From Devosia sp. 2618 (lineage in GTDB: Bacteria; Pseudomonadota; Alphaproteobacteria; Rhizobiales; Devosiaceae), in NCBI RefSeq assembly GCF_040546815.1, contig NZ_JBEPOO010000001.1, positions 3,596,001-3,660,000 on the forward strand: DNA of 64,000 bases, read 5' to 3'. Made by a program: the position numbers and the translations under genes. Of the stretch, positions 1-8,943 are shown piece by piece (the stretch's first letter is position 1; every line of letters starts with the position of its first letter). The notes beneath the pieces are model-generated. The model made no database searches. It was given only the letters and a program-made list of their open reading frames with translations, and was not told the DNA's origin.

Positions 1-120
1 GAACATGCCACGATTATCGAGGCAATCCGCAGGCGCGATGCCAACGCGGCGGAGGCGGCCATGCGCACCCATATCGGAACGTCGCGCAATCGCCTGAAGG
101 ACTTCTTCGAAGATCAATAG
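1..120 (+). CDS. FadR/GntR-family regulator, C-terminal fragment
   Basis: This is the last 39 codons of a gene that begins before the window, ending in TAG at 118-120. The segment is a helix rich in Ala, Glu and Arg that ends in a motif like IGTSRNRLKDFFEDQ. It resembles the last helices of FCD (FadR C-terminal) ligand-binding domains, where AMR-x-H-I is a recurrent pattern. It sits 73 bases upstream of a TRAP transporter operon on the same strand, a usual place for the operon's own FadR-type repressor. The DNA-binding half lies outside the window, so the assignment rests on this tail and the context. Confidence 0.6.
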   Translation, partial: EHATIIEAIRRRDANAAEAAMRTHIGTSRNRLKDFFEDQ

Positions 121-193
121 GGAAGATGTCGGGCACTACCCGGCCCAATATCACATTTCAAATTCAACAAACGTCATCATGGAGGAGAACTGA

Positions 194-1201
194 ATGACAT
201 TCTTGAACAGCATGAACCGGCGGCAGATGCTGCTGGGGTCGAGTGCCCTGTTCGGCGGCCTGGCCATGCCGGCCATCGTTCGCGGACAAGGCGTAACCAA
301 TATCCGCCTCGCTCATCATCTGGCGCTCGAGTCCGAACAGGATATCGCAGCAAACTTCTTCGCCCAGCGGGTGAGCGAGCTCAGCGGTGGCGCCGTCGCG
401 GCGCAGGTCCTGCCCGCCGGCCAGATGGGCGGCCAGCGCGAGATCGTAGAATCGGTGGCGCTCGGTACGCTGGAAATGGGATATGGCGAGTCCGGCCTCT
501 ATGCCAGCTACCTGCCGCGCTTCAGCGTCGTCGCCCTGCCCTATATCTATCGCGATTTCGAGCATTGGCAATCGGTGGTGACCGGCGATCTCGGCAAAAC
601 GCTGGCCGGTGAGCTCGAGCAGGCTTCGGGCATGCGCGTGATGAACTGGATGACGTCGGGCCGCCGCAGCACCTATCTGCGCAACCGCGCCATCAACGAG
701 CCGTCCGATTTCCGCGGCGTCAAGGTTCGCCTGCCGGAAGCCCCGGTGTTTGTCCGCACATTCTCGCAACTGGGCGCCATTCCGACGCCAATTCCGGCGA
801 CCGAAATGTATTCGGCCCTGCAGTCCGGGGTCGTGGATGCGATGGAAGGTTCACCCGAAGTCGCCTACACTTTCCGCATCCATGAAGTGACCCAATATTG
901 CTCGATGACCCGTCACATTTTCCTGGACGGCTCGTTCGTGGCCAATAATTCGTTCCTGGCCGGCCTGTCCGACGCGAACCGGGAAGCGGTGGAACAGGCG
1001 GCAGCCGAGGCCGGCGACAAGCTGCGCAGCGAGCACCTTGCACGCGAAGAAGGCTGGCTCGAAAAGCTGGCCGAAGCCGGGCTGACCATCAACGAGCCCA
1101 ACCTCGAGGCGTTCACCAGCCAGCTCGGATCGCTTCAGGACAGCTTTGCTCAGGAATCGGGCTCGATGGATCTGCTCACCGCCATCCGCGAACAGGCCTG
1201 A
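194..1201 (+). CDS. dctP: TRAP transporter solute-binding protein (DctP family)
   Basis: Periplasmic binding protein of a tripartite ATP-independent transporter for carboxylate-type solutes, 335 residues, the usual DctP length. The N-terminus has a twin-arginine-like signal (NRRQMLLGSS followed by a hydrophobic run and AIVRG), so export may be Tat-dependent. The family pattern is visible: IRLAHHLALES near residue 37, GQMGGQREIVESV near 75, and MYSALQSGVVDAMEGSPE near 205, the region that holds the ligand-carboxylate Arg/Asn site in DctP proteins. A GGAGGAG ribosome site lies at about 181. It is the first gene of a dctPQM operon. The ligand cannot be read from the sequence. Confidence 0.9.
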   Translation: MTFLNSMNRRQMLLGSSALFGGLAMPAIVRGQGVTNIRLAHHLALESEQDIAANFFAQRVSELSGGAVAAQVLPAGQMGGQREIVESVALGTLEMGYGESGLYASYLPRFSVVALPYIYRDFEHWQSVVTGDLGKTLAGELEQASGMRVMNWMTSGRRSTYLRNRAINEPSDFRGVKVRLPEAPVFVRTFSQLGAIPTPIPATEMYSALQSGVVDAMEGSPEVAYTFRIHEVTQYCSMTRHIFLDGSFVANNSFLAGLSDANREAVEQAAAEAGDKLRSEHLAREEGWLEKLAEAGLTINEPNLEAFTSQLGSLQDSFAQESGSMDLLTAIREQA

Positions 1202-1208
1202 GGTTCTC

Positions 1209-1679
1209 ATGATCACACGCCTCACGGGGTGGATCATGGATGCGGCGAAGGTCACCATGTCGGTGGCCTTCGCTGTCATGATCTTCACGACGCTGCTCCA
1301 GATCGTCAATCGATATGCGTTCAACTTCAGCATCTTCTGGACCGAGGAGCTGATCGTCATGCTGTTGGTCTGGGCAACTTTGCTGGGCCTGCCGGTACAG
1401 TTGTGGCGGCATGAGGAAATCCTCGTGGACATAATTGAGTTGCCCGCCGGCTGGATGCGCACGCTCAAGGCCAAGACGGCAATCGTCTCGTCCATCGTTT
1501 TCTGCGCGGCGCTAGCCTGGACCGGAATGGACTTTGCCATGCGCGGCCTACCGGTCGTGTCCCCGGCGCTGGGCATTTCGCGATTCTGGTTCTTTTTGCC
1601 CATTCCGCTTTCGGCTGCCCTCGCCATTCTGGCGCTCTTGGTGCGTCCGCCGGGACCAAGCATCGGAGGATATGATTGA
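1209..1679 (+). CDS. dctQ: TRAP transporter small permease (DctQ family)
   Basis: Small membrane subunit of the TRAP transporter, 156 residues with four predicted transmembrane helices. The first covers about residues 8-32. A tryptophan- and glutamate-containing segment, FWTEELIVMLLVW, is typical of DctQ. An upstream in-frame start at 1146 would overlap dctP by 56 bases, so the ATG at 1209, seven bases after the dctP stop, is preferred. The stop overlaps the start of the large permease, indicating translational coupling. Confidence 0.9.
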   Translation: MITRLTGWIMDAAKVTMSVAFAVMIFTTLLQIVNRYAFNFSIFWTEELIVMLLVWATLLGLPVQLWRHEEILVDIIELPAGWMRTLKAKTAIVSSIVFCAALAWTGMDFAMRGLPVVSPALGISRFWFFLPIPLSAALAILALLVRPPGPSIGGYD

Positions 1680-2959
1680 TGCTGATCTCGCTTACCCTTC
1701 TCCTGCTTCTGTTCATCGCCTTGGGCATGCCCATCGCCTTTTCCATGGGGCTGGCGGCCTTTGGCGCGCTGGCGCTGGATGGATCGATCCCGCTTCTGGT
1801 CATGCCCCAGAAAATGTACAGCTCGCTCGACAGCTTTCCACTACTGGCCATTCCCCTGTTTATTCTGGCAGGCGCGGTGATGAATATCAGTGGCATTACC
1901 GGCCGGCTCATCGACCTGTCGCGTATATTGGTCGGTCGGCTGCGCGGTGGCATGGGCCATGTCACGATCATGACCAGCTTCCTGTTCGCCACCATTTCCG
2001 GCTCTGCTGCCGCATCGGCCGCAGCAGTTGGCTCTATGATGGTCCCGGCCATGGTCGAGGACGGTTTCCGCAAGGAAGACGCTGCGGTGGTCAATGCCTC
2101 CGCCGCTATTCTGGGCCCGATCCTGCCGCCCAGCGTCGTCATGGTGATCTACGCTTCCATGACCGGATTGTCGGTAGGCACGCTGTTCCTTGCCGGTATT
2201 TTTCCAGGTGTGCTGATTGCCTTGGTGCTGATGGGTGCAGTCTTTGTTCTTGCGCATCGAGACGGCATCAAGAAGTCGGTGACCGCAGTCAGTGCCCGTG
2301 AAATCTTCGATGCGATCCGGCGCTCGATCGTTGCGCTCCTGATGCCAGCAATCATTGTGGGTGGCATTATATCGGGCGTGGTGACGGCCACCGAAGCCGG
2401 CGTGATCGCCGTGCTCTATGGCGCGGCCTTTGCCTTGCTGACACGTCGCAGCACACTGGGCCAGCTAGCCTCAAATATGACCCAGGCGGCGATCACCTCG
2501 TCCTCGATCATGATCATCATGGGCGGCGCATCGGTGTTCGGCTGGATCATCGCCCGCGAAGGCGTGCCGGTGATGATCGTGACCGCAATGCAGGCCTTTA
2601 CAGCAGATCCCCTGATCGCCATGGCTGCCATTCTGGTGATCCTTCTCGTCATCGGCATCTTCATCGAGCCGATCCCGGCACTGATCATGCTGGTTCCGGT
2701 GCTTCAGCCACTGGGCATGTCCTATGGGTTCGACCCCTATCAGTTTGCCATGGTGATCATCTTTGGCGTGCTGATGGGATCGCTGACGCCGCCCGTTGCA
2801 GTCCTGCTGCTGATCACCTGCAAGATTGCGGGCGTTGACCAGAACAAGGCTAACCGCCCGTTGTTACCGGTCTTCGGGGCGCTGATCGGGGCGCTAGTGA
2901 TCATCGCCTTTGTTCCGGGTGTATCGACGCTGATTCCCGCGCTGTTCAGCCCCTCATAA
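1679..2959 (+). CDS. dctM: TRAP transporter large permease (DctM family)
   Basis: Main membrane subunit of the TRAP transporter, 426 residues, with about twelve hydrophobic segments and the family signatures GMPIAFSMGLAA near the N-terminus, ATISGSAAASAAAVGSMMVPAM near 108, and GILPPSV-type and GSLTPPVAVLLL motifs. ATG at 1679 overlaps the dctQ stop (TGATG) and has GGAGGA eight bases upstream; a TTG at 1676 is also in frame. A strong hairpin follows the gene, so the operon probably ends here. Confidence 0.92.
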   Translation: MLISLTLLLLLFIALGMPIAFSMGLAAFGALALDGSIPLLVMPQKMYSSLDSFPLLAIPLFILAGAVMNISGITGRLIDLSRILVGRLRGGMGHVTIMTSFLFATISGSAAASAAAVGSMMVPAMVEDGFRKEDAAVVNASAAILGPILPPSVVMVIYASMTGLSVGTLFLAGIFPGVLIALVLMGAVFVLAHRDGIKKSVTAVSAREIFDAIRRSIVALLMPAIIVGGIISGVVTATEAGVIAVLYGAAFALLTRRSTLGQLASNMTQAAITSSSIMIIMGGASVFGWIIAREGVPVMIVTAMQAFTADPLIAMAAILVILLVIGIFIEPIPALIMLVPVLQPLGMSYGFDPYQFAMVIIFGVLMGSLTPPVAVLLLITCKIAGVDQNKANRPLLPVFGALIGALVIIAFVPGVSTLIPALFSPS

Positions 2960-2981
2960 AGGGGATTGGACGGTCGTGGTG

Positions 2982-3018
2982 GCTGGCCAACGGTGCGTGC
3001 CCTGCGCCGTTGGCCAGC
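2982..3018 (+). terminator. Strong hairpin after the TRAP operon
   Basis: A perfect 12-bp stem (2982-2993 with 3007-3018, GCTGGCCAACGG and its complement) with a 13-base loop lies 23 bases after the dctM stop. It is not followed by a clear T-run, so it may act as a 3' stabiliser or a weak intrinsic terminator. Confidence 0.6.
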
Positions 3019-3087
3019 GACTTATAGGCAAGCTGGGGCCGATGCTTGCCGGGGACAGGATTAAGTGGCCGCCATGTATGCCAGCGG

Positions 3088-3447
3088 CTATCTGTCGGCA
3101 GCCTCGGCCTGGACAGCACGGCCGGGCGAGGACTGCCGGCTGCGCAGGATAAGCTGAGCCCCGCGGCTCTCGTTCAGGACGATATCCGCATTGACCAAGT
3201 CGTTGCTGTCGACCTTCGCTCGCGCGGCGTCACCACTGTAGCCATGAGACAACCATCGCTGCAGCAGGCGCCGCTCAAGCAGTTGACGATCCTCGCGCAC
3301 CATGGTCACCAGATTAAAGAATGGCATCAGATCGGACCACGGCTTCGTTCCGATCAACAGATAATTGCACTCCACGATGATGTGGCGCGCGGAGCGTCCA
3401 GATGCAGATCCTGTCCGTTGTTGACGCGACAAAATCGGCGACATCAT
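3088..3447 (-). pseudogene. Remnant of a nucleoside/nucleotide kinase-family protein (FrcK-like), C-terminal part
   Basis: The minus-strand reading contains a good match to the P-loop kinase family often annotated as 'nucleoside/nucleotide kinase family protein' or FrcK beside sugar ABC transporters. Visible pieces are HIIVECNYLLIGTKPWSDL, LLERRLLQRWLSHGYS, AARAKVDSNDLVNA and ESRGAQLIL. The family motif is VEGNYLLL with a Gly; here it is VECNYLLI. The N-terminal half with the P-loop is missing. Further upstream sequence (to about 3520) hints at GYDVADFVA in another frame, so the gene is both truncated and frameshifted. No sugar transporter genes remain nearby. Confidence 0.55.
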
Positions 3448-4421
3448 AGCCGAGTTGCGGGGTACATTGATCCCGTCGGCGCCATTTTCGCGCTAATCGT
3501 GTCCGGCGTCACGGCGGAGCTGAAGACCTGCGTCATCGACTCTGACCCCATGGTCTCCCGCGACGATAGCACTGACTATGAGGATATTGTCGCGGTCCCC
3601 TCGATCCTTCCAACACGTACCTGTCGTCCACCATCGCTTCGATCACAGCTTCCAACCCCGGCGTCTTGTCGCTCGAAATCACTCATCGGCCGAATGGCAG
3701 GCACAGGACGAAGTGGTCGTCGAATTTGTTGATGCTGACGGCGACGTCGCCGGTGGCCGCTCGGCATATCTGAACCTAAACACCGTCGCTTATGATAGCG
3801 GGGGGAGAAATCACCTTCGCAGCCAACTATGACCGAGGCGAGCCCGACGCCTCGCTGCCCCAGTCTTACCACTGTATCGGCATGGGCCATCGTGATGCCG
3901 ACCGCACAATGTGCTATGAATTGGCCGATGATGGTATGGTTTACGAAAACCCAAAGGAAAGCAGTTGGCGCTGAGAACCGTCGGTGCTCTCAATAGGCGC
4001 AAAGACACACCCGATTCGACCTACCGGTGTAGTACGTGCAGTGCAGCGGTGATTTTTCAGAAGTTGCCCGACCTTAGAGGGGTCTAGAAGTCGGCTCGAA
4101 TGCCTGGCTACGGTTGCATTCGACTGCCGTCGCCCAAAAGCTGCCTGACCGCTACCGGCCCCCTACCCTGGCGGGTGCGGGGCACCAGGATATTCATGGC
4201 GTTGAAATCACTTGGCACGCTGGCGCCAGGCGTTTCGCGCGTCGAGCCAGTTTCGAAGTCTCCGCGCCCGTGTACCGGCGCAAAATCGACGGTTACCATG
4301 AACATGGTGATCGTCACCGACTTCACCTTGGGCCTTGCAGTGTCCAAGGCTGAAGCCGATCTGTACCTGCACTGGGCCGACGACCTGCTGGCCCCGGCAA
4401 AGGATGATGTTGACGATAGCA
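3448..4421. other. Degraded stretch without an intact gene
   Basis: Several short open frames occur on both strands, but none has a convincing start site or a recognisable domain. A plus-strand reading around 3820-3974 looks protein-like (SYHCIGMGHRDADRT, then CYELADDGMVYENPK) and may be the tail of a broken gene I do not recognise. The stretch lies between a kinase remnant and a broken recombinase and is best read as decayed insertion debris. Confidence 0.5.
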
Positions 4422-6089
4422 ATGGCTGAACAGATCGGATCGCGGACGCAAGCGCGTCGTCTTCGGGCTCTCGGCTATTGCCGCGTCAGCACTAGACGCC
4501 AGGCCGACCACCAGGTCTCCCTCGATGACCAACAGAGGAAAATCGACGCCACCTGCGTGCTCCGCGATGCCGATCTCGTCGAGGTGTTCGTTGAACCGGG
4601 GGTGTCGGCTCGATCCGATCAGCGGCCTGAGTTCAAGCGGATGCTCGCCTTCGCCTGCGATCCCGCCAATCACGTGGACGTGGTCATTGTTTATGCCTTC
4701 AGCCGCTTCTTCCGCAATCCCACCCAGTATCTGCACTACAAGGAACTTCTCTAACAGGCCGGCGTACGCCTGGTCTCGGCGACCCAGGATATTCCGGAAG
4801 GGGCCCATGGCGAGTTGATGGAAACCATCCTCGCCGCCTTCGACGGTCACCAGAGCGAGGTCAATGCCGGTATTGTCCGCGACATGATGATGGCCAACGC
4901 CGAAGAGGGCTACTGGAACGGTTCGGCGCCGCCCTTCGGCTAACGCACCAAGATCGCTCTGGTGCTGCGCCGCAAGGAGAAGAAGGTTCTCGAGGTCAAC
5001 GAGGCGGAGGCCGCCATCGTCAACACGGTGTTCAGGCTCTACATGAACGGCCACGAGGGCGGCAGCCCCATGGGCATCAAGGCCATCACTACCCACCTCA
5101 ACACCCGGGGCTACCGGTATCGGGGCAAGGCCTTCTATACCGCCTCGGTCGAGCGCATCCTCAAGAACGAAGCCTATATCGGCATCCATTACTACAATCG
5201 CATCGACAGCCGCACCCGCAAGGAATGCCCGCCATCCGAATGGATCAGGATGGCGGTGCCGGTCATCGTCGACCAGGAAACCTTCGATGCCGTACAGAGC
5301 ACCTTGCAGGCGCGCAATCCCAGGAAGACGGCGCCGCGGGTCGTCACCGGCCCGACCCTTCTGACTGGTATTGCCGCCTGCGATCAGTGCGGGCGCGGCA
5401 TGATGTTGCGCACCGGCAAGGGTGGCCGGTACAAGTATTTGACTTGCGCCAAGAGTGCCACCGAGGGCACCGGCTGTGGCCATTCGGTCAGGATGGACAA
5501 GATCGACGAGCTGGTGATCAGCGCCGTTGAGGAGCAGATCTTCGCTCCCCAGCGTCTCGCAGCCATCCTCGAGGCCATGACCGACCGAACCGATGCGACC
5601 CGCCAGCAACTCGATGCCGAGATCGGGCGACAGCGTGCCGCCATCGCTGACGCCCAATCGCGCCTCGACCGGCTCTACGACGCCATCGAGGCCGGTGTTG
5701 CCGAGCTACACTATACCCGCTTCAGGGAACGCGTCGATTTGTCCAAGCTGCAGGTTCGCGAGGGCACCGCAGCGCTCGAATCGTTGCGCCGGCGCAGCAC
5801 GGTCCGGACTGAACTTTCACCGGTCATGGTGCGACGCTTCTCCTCCGGGATCCGCCGCCGCCTTCGCGATGCCGATCCGGCATTTCGTCGTACCTGGTTG
5901 CATACCTTTGTCAGCAAGGTGACCATCGGCAAGGATCGCATCCGCATCTGCGGACCCAAGGGTCAGCTTTTGAAAGCCGTTTCGGATGGGGAGGATTCTG
6001 CGCGAGCAATGGTGCCCAATTTTGCAGGAGAATGGCGCGCCGGTCAGAATAAAACTGCGAACTCATATCGTATTGAAATTAATAGATAA
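4422..6089 (+). pseudogene. Large serine recombinase, inactivated by two in-frame TAA codons
   Basis: One continuous frame of 555 codons reads as a complete large serine site-specific recombinase except for TAA at 4752 and TAA at 4941. Domains in order: resolvase N-terminal domain with the nucleophile motif GYCRVSTRRQ; the DVVIVYAFSRFFRN helix; the recombinase domain (NEAEAAIVNTVFRLY, GIKAITTHLNTRGY, YTASVERILKNEAYIG); a zinc ribbon (CDQCGRGMMLRTG ... C-x-GC); and a C-terminal coiled coil. The second stop falls in PPFG-stop-RT, where family members usually have Tyr, so a single C to A change explains it. The two fragments have no coupling signals. It is probably a relic of an integrative element. 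Confidence 0.85.
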
Positions 6090-6394
6090 TCCAAGATGGC
6101 CCTTGACCGTGCGCTTGGCTTTGCGACAACTCGCCTGCTTGGCGAAATTGCCTTCACATTGAGTGATGCGGAGTGATCGCCCTCTTCGAACGACGAGTGC
6201 TCAAGGTTCACGGAGGTGTTGCCGACAAGAGAGGTGCCTGTCGACGGAACAGCTCGTTGCTGCTGTCCTCATTGCGCAGTCCACCAAGCCAGTCACCGCA
6301 ATTCTTTTACGTCATCTGTCGAACGGCCGGCTTTGACTGCTCGCGAACCGGCCGATGATTGACGCGCTGGAAGTGACCTATCGTTACTTGGAGA
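6090..6394. other. Intergenic stretch, no gene seen
   Basis: The 305 bases between the recombinase relic and the end of mmsA hold one short open frame (6173-6358) with no domain, no ribosome site and no family resemblance. I see no hairpin or repeat worth listing. Confidence 0.5.
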
Positions 6395-7891
6395 CTACTT
6401 CATGGTCGGCATCTGGAATTCGGCGCCATCCTTGATACCGCTGGGCCAGCGTGCCGTTACGGTCTTTGTCCGAGTCCAGAATTTGATGGAATCGGTGCCG
6501 TGCTGGTTGAGATCGCCGAAGGCGCTCGCCTTCCAGCCGCCAAAGCTGTGATAGGCCAGCGGCACGGGAACCGGCACATTGATGCCGACCATGCCGACAT
6601 TGATGCGCGCGGCAAAATCGCGGGCGGCGTCGCCGTCACGGGTGAAGACCGCGGTGCCATTGCCATAGGCATTGTCCATGATCAGGGTCACGGCATCCTC
6701 ATAAGTCTGGCTACGCACGACACTCAGGACCGGGCCGAAGATTTCTTCCTTGTAGATGTCCATTTCCGGGGTCACGCGATCGAACAGGGTCGGGCCCACG
6801 AAATAGCCGTTTTCATAACCCTGCAGGGTAAAGTCGCGCCCGTCGATAACCAGTTCGGCGCCCTGGCTCTCTCCACTCGAAATCAGTGACTTGATGCGCT
6901 CCTGACTGGCCTTGGTGACGACCGGCCCCATTTCAGAGCCGGCATCGGAGGCCGGGCCGACCTTGAGCTTTTCGATCCGCGGCTTGAGCGCAGCAACGAT
7001 GCGGTCCGCCGTGCCATCGCCGACCGGTACGGCCACCGAAACAGCCATGCAGCGTTCGCCCGCCGAGCCATAGCCGGCGCCCATCAGGGCATCGGCGGCC
7101 TTTTCCATGTCGGCATCCGGCATGATGACCATATGGTTCTTGGCGCCACCGAACGCCTGCACGCGCTTGCCATTGGCGGCTGCCGTTCCATAGACATAGC
7201 GGGCGATGGGCGTGGAGCCTACAAAGCTGATGGCTTCGATCTTCTCGTGTGCGAGAATGGCATCGACGACCGATTTGCCGCCATGCACCACGTTCAGGAT
7301 GCCCTTGGGCAGACCGGCCTCAATGGCCAGCTGCGCCAGCCGCATCGGCACGGAGGGATCACGCTCGGAGGGCTTGAGAATGAAGGCATTTCCGGCAGCA
7401 ATGGCGGGCGAGAGCATCCAGAGCGGGATCATGGCCGGGAAGTTGAAGGGCGTGATGCCCGCGCCGATGCCGACCGGCTGGCGCATGGAATACATGTCGA
7501 TGCCCGGTCCGGCGCCGTCGGTGAATTCGCCCTTGAGCAGGTGGGGCGCGCCGGCGACGAATTCGGACACTTCGAGCCCTCGCAGGATGTCTCCCTTGGA
7601 ATCCTCGACGGTCTTGCCATGCTCGGCGCTAAGCAGTTCGGCCAGTTCCTGCATGTTCTGGTTGATCAGGGCGACGAAATTGAAGAAGACGCGCGCCCGC
7701 CGCTGCGGATTGGTCGCTGCCCATTTGGGCTGCGCAGCGGCGGCCGAAGCGACGGCGACGTCCAGATCAGCCTGGCTTGCCAGCGCCACGCGCGCCTGAA
7801 CCTCGCCGGTGGCCGGGTTGAAGACGTCCTGAAACTCGATCGAGTTGCCGCTGGTTTCGACGCCATCAATGAAATGTCCGATTGTGCGCAT
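6395..7891 (-). CDS. mmsA: CoA-acylating methylmalonate-semialdehyde dehydrogenase
   Basis: Cytosolic NAD-dependent enzyme that converts (methyl)malonate semialdehyde to propionyl- or acetyl-CoA in valine and inositol breakdown; 498 residues, the normal length. Visible features are PFNFPAMIPLWM near 150, the lysine-bearing FILKPSERDPSVP near 175, FVGSTPIARY near 227, the catalytic cysteine in SAGERCMAVS near 280, and EEIFGPVLSVV near 390. ATG at 7891 has GGAGG about seven bases upstream. It is transcribed away from a LysR regulator at 7985, which probably controls it. No other valine or inositol genes are near. Confidence 0.93.
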   Translation of the reverse strand: MRTIGHFIDGVETSGNSIEFQDVFNPATGEVQARVALASQADLDVAVASAAAAQPKWAATNPQRRARVFFNFVALINQNMQELAELLSAEHGKTVEDSKGDILRGLEVSEFVAGAPHLLKGEFTDGAGPGIDMYSMRQPVGIGAGITPFNFPAMIPLWMLSPAIAAGNAFILKPSERDPSVPMRLAQLAIEAGLPKGILNVVHGGKSVVDAILAHEKIEAISFVGSTPIARYVYGTAAANGKRVQAFGGAKNHMVIMPDADMEKAADALMGAGYGSAGERCMAVSVAVPVGDGTADRIVAALKPRIEKLKVGPASDAGSEMGPVVTKASQERIKSLISSGESQGAELVIDGRDFTLQGYENGYFVGPTLFDRVTPEMDIYKEEIFGPVLSVVRSQTYEDAVTLIMDNAYGNGTAVFTRDGDAARDFAARINVGMVGINVPVPVPLAYHSFGGWKASAFGDLNQHGTDSIKFWTRTKTVTARWPSGIKDGAEFQMPTMK

Positions 7892-7935
7892 GATAATCCT
7901 CCTTGGCTGGAGGGGATAATCGCCCTATATAAATC

Positions 7936-7970
7936 GCACATCAACGCAATCATTTGCGTATCCGTTGTGC
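7936..7970. promoter_or_regulatory. Nested inverted repeats between mmsA and the LysR gene
   Basis: The 93-base divergent intergenic region has an inner inverted repeat ACGCAA-TCAT-TTGCGT (7944-7959). It lies inside an outer pair GCACA (7936-7940) and TGTGC (7966-7970). Dyads of this size between a LysR gene and its divergent target are the usual binding site for the regulator. It probably covers both promoters. Confidence 0.6.
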
Positions 7971-7984
7971 AGAAAATAAAGCAC

Positions 7985-8887
7985 ATGAACTGGGACGACG
8001 TTCGCATCTTTCTCGCCGTGGCGCGCAACGGGCAAATTCTCGGGGCGGCGAAAGCTCTCAATCTCAACCACGCCACGGTGTCGCGCCGACTGGCTGCGCT
8101 GGAACAGGCCATCGGCAGCACGCTGATCATGCGGCGCACCAACGGGACCGAACTCACCGCCCAGGGCGAGCAATTCCTCGCCCATGCCGAGGCCATGGAA
8201 AGCGCCAGCCTAGCGGCAGCGGAGGCCGTGGACAACAATAGCGACATCGAGGGCATTGTGCGCATCGGCGCTCCCGATGGGTTTGGCGTGGCCTTCCTCG
8301 CGCCCCGGCTGCATGAACTGGTCGAGCGCCACCCTATGCTGCGGATCGAACTGGTGCCGGTACCGAGAGCCTTCTCGCTCTCGCGGCGCGAAGCCGACAT
8401 TGCGGTGACACTGGAACGCCCCCGCGAGGGCCGATTGGTGGCCCGCAAGTTGACCGATTATTCGCTGGGGCTTTATGCCTCGCGCGCTTACCTTGACGCT
8501 CACGGAACGCCGTCCAGTCTCGACGACCTGCGCGCGCACCGGCTGGTGGGATACGTGGAGGACCTCCTCTACACCGCTTCGCTCGACTATACCTCAGCGT
8601 TCAGCGCTGAATGGCGCTCACAGATTGCCGTTTCCTCGGCCATGGGGCAGACCGAGGCCGTACGCTGGGGCGCAGGCATCGGCATTCTGCATGCCTTCAT
8701 GGCCAGCCGGGACAAGGAACTGGTTCGCCTCCTACCCGAACACTCCCTCAAACGCGCCTATTGGACCGTGCTGCACGAGGATTTCCGGAACATGAAGCGG
8801 TTCACCCTTGTCTCCGACTTCCTCACCGAGATCGTGTCGAGAGAGAGTCTTCTTTTTAGCGGATACAGGGAACAGGTTGCGTCCTAG
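7985..8887 (+). CDS. LysR-family transcriptional regulator
   Basis: A 300-residue LysR-type regulator. The N-terminal winged helix-turn-helix (residues about 1-60) reads MNWDDVRIFLAVARNGQ, LGAAKALNLNHATVSRRLAALEQAIG, a form found in the LysR branch whose recognition helix contains NHATVSRR. The effector domain (about 90-290) follows. A longer in-frame opening back to 7133 overlaps mmsA antisense and has no protein logic, so the ATG at 7985 is chosen. It is divergent from mmsA across a dyad-bearing region and is likely its regulator. Confidence 0.9.
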   Translation: MNWDDVRIFLAVARNGQILGAAKALNLNHATVSRRLAALEQAIGSTLIMRRTNGTELTAQGEQFLAHAEAMESASLAAAEAVDNNSDIEGIVRIGAPDGFGVAFLAPRLHELVERHPMLRIELVPVPRAFSLSRREADIAVTLERPREGRLVARKLTDYSLGLYASRAYLDAHGTPSSLDDLRAHRLVGYVEDLLYTASLDYTSAFSAEWRSQIAVSSAMGQTEAVRWGAGIGILHAFMASRDKELVRLLPEHSLKRAYWTVLHEDFRNMKRFTLVSDFLTEIVSRESLLFSGYREQVAS

Positions 8888-8943
8888 GCCTGTCGATTGA
8901 AGAATCGCTTGCAAGCTGTCAGTTCGCGCGCTGATGCTACTGG

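Noticed and set aside
4752..4943. Programmed readthrough or recoding of two TAA codons in the recombinase
   Set aside because: No recoding signals are seen, TAA is the least leaky stop, and the surroundings are full of broken genes. Simple nonsense mutations are enough.
4323..5657. Long minus-strand open frame of 444 codons
   Set aside because: It is antisense to the serine recombinase, whose domains are clearly readable on the plus strand; the minus product has no family features.
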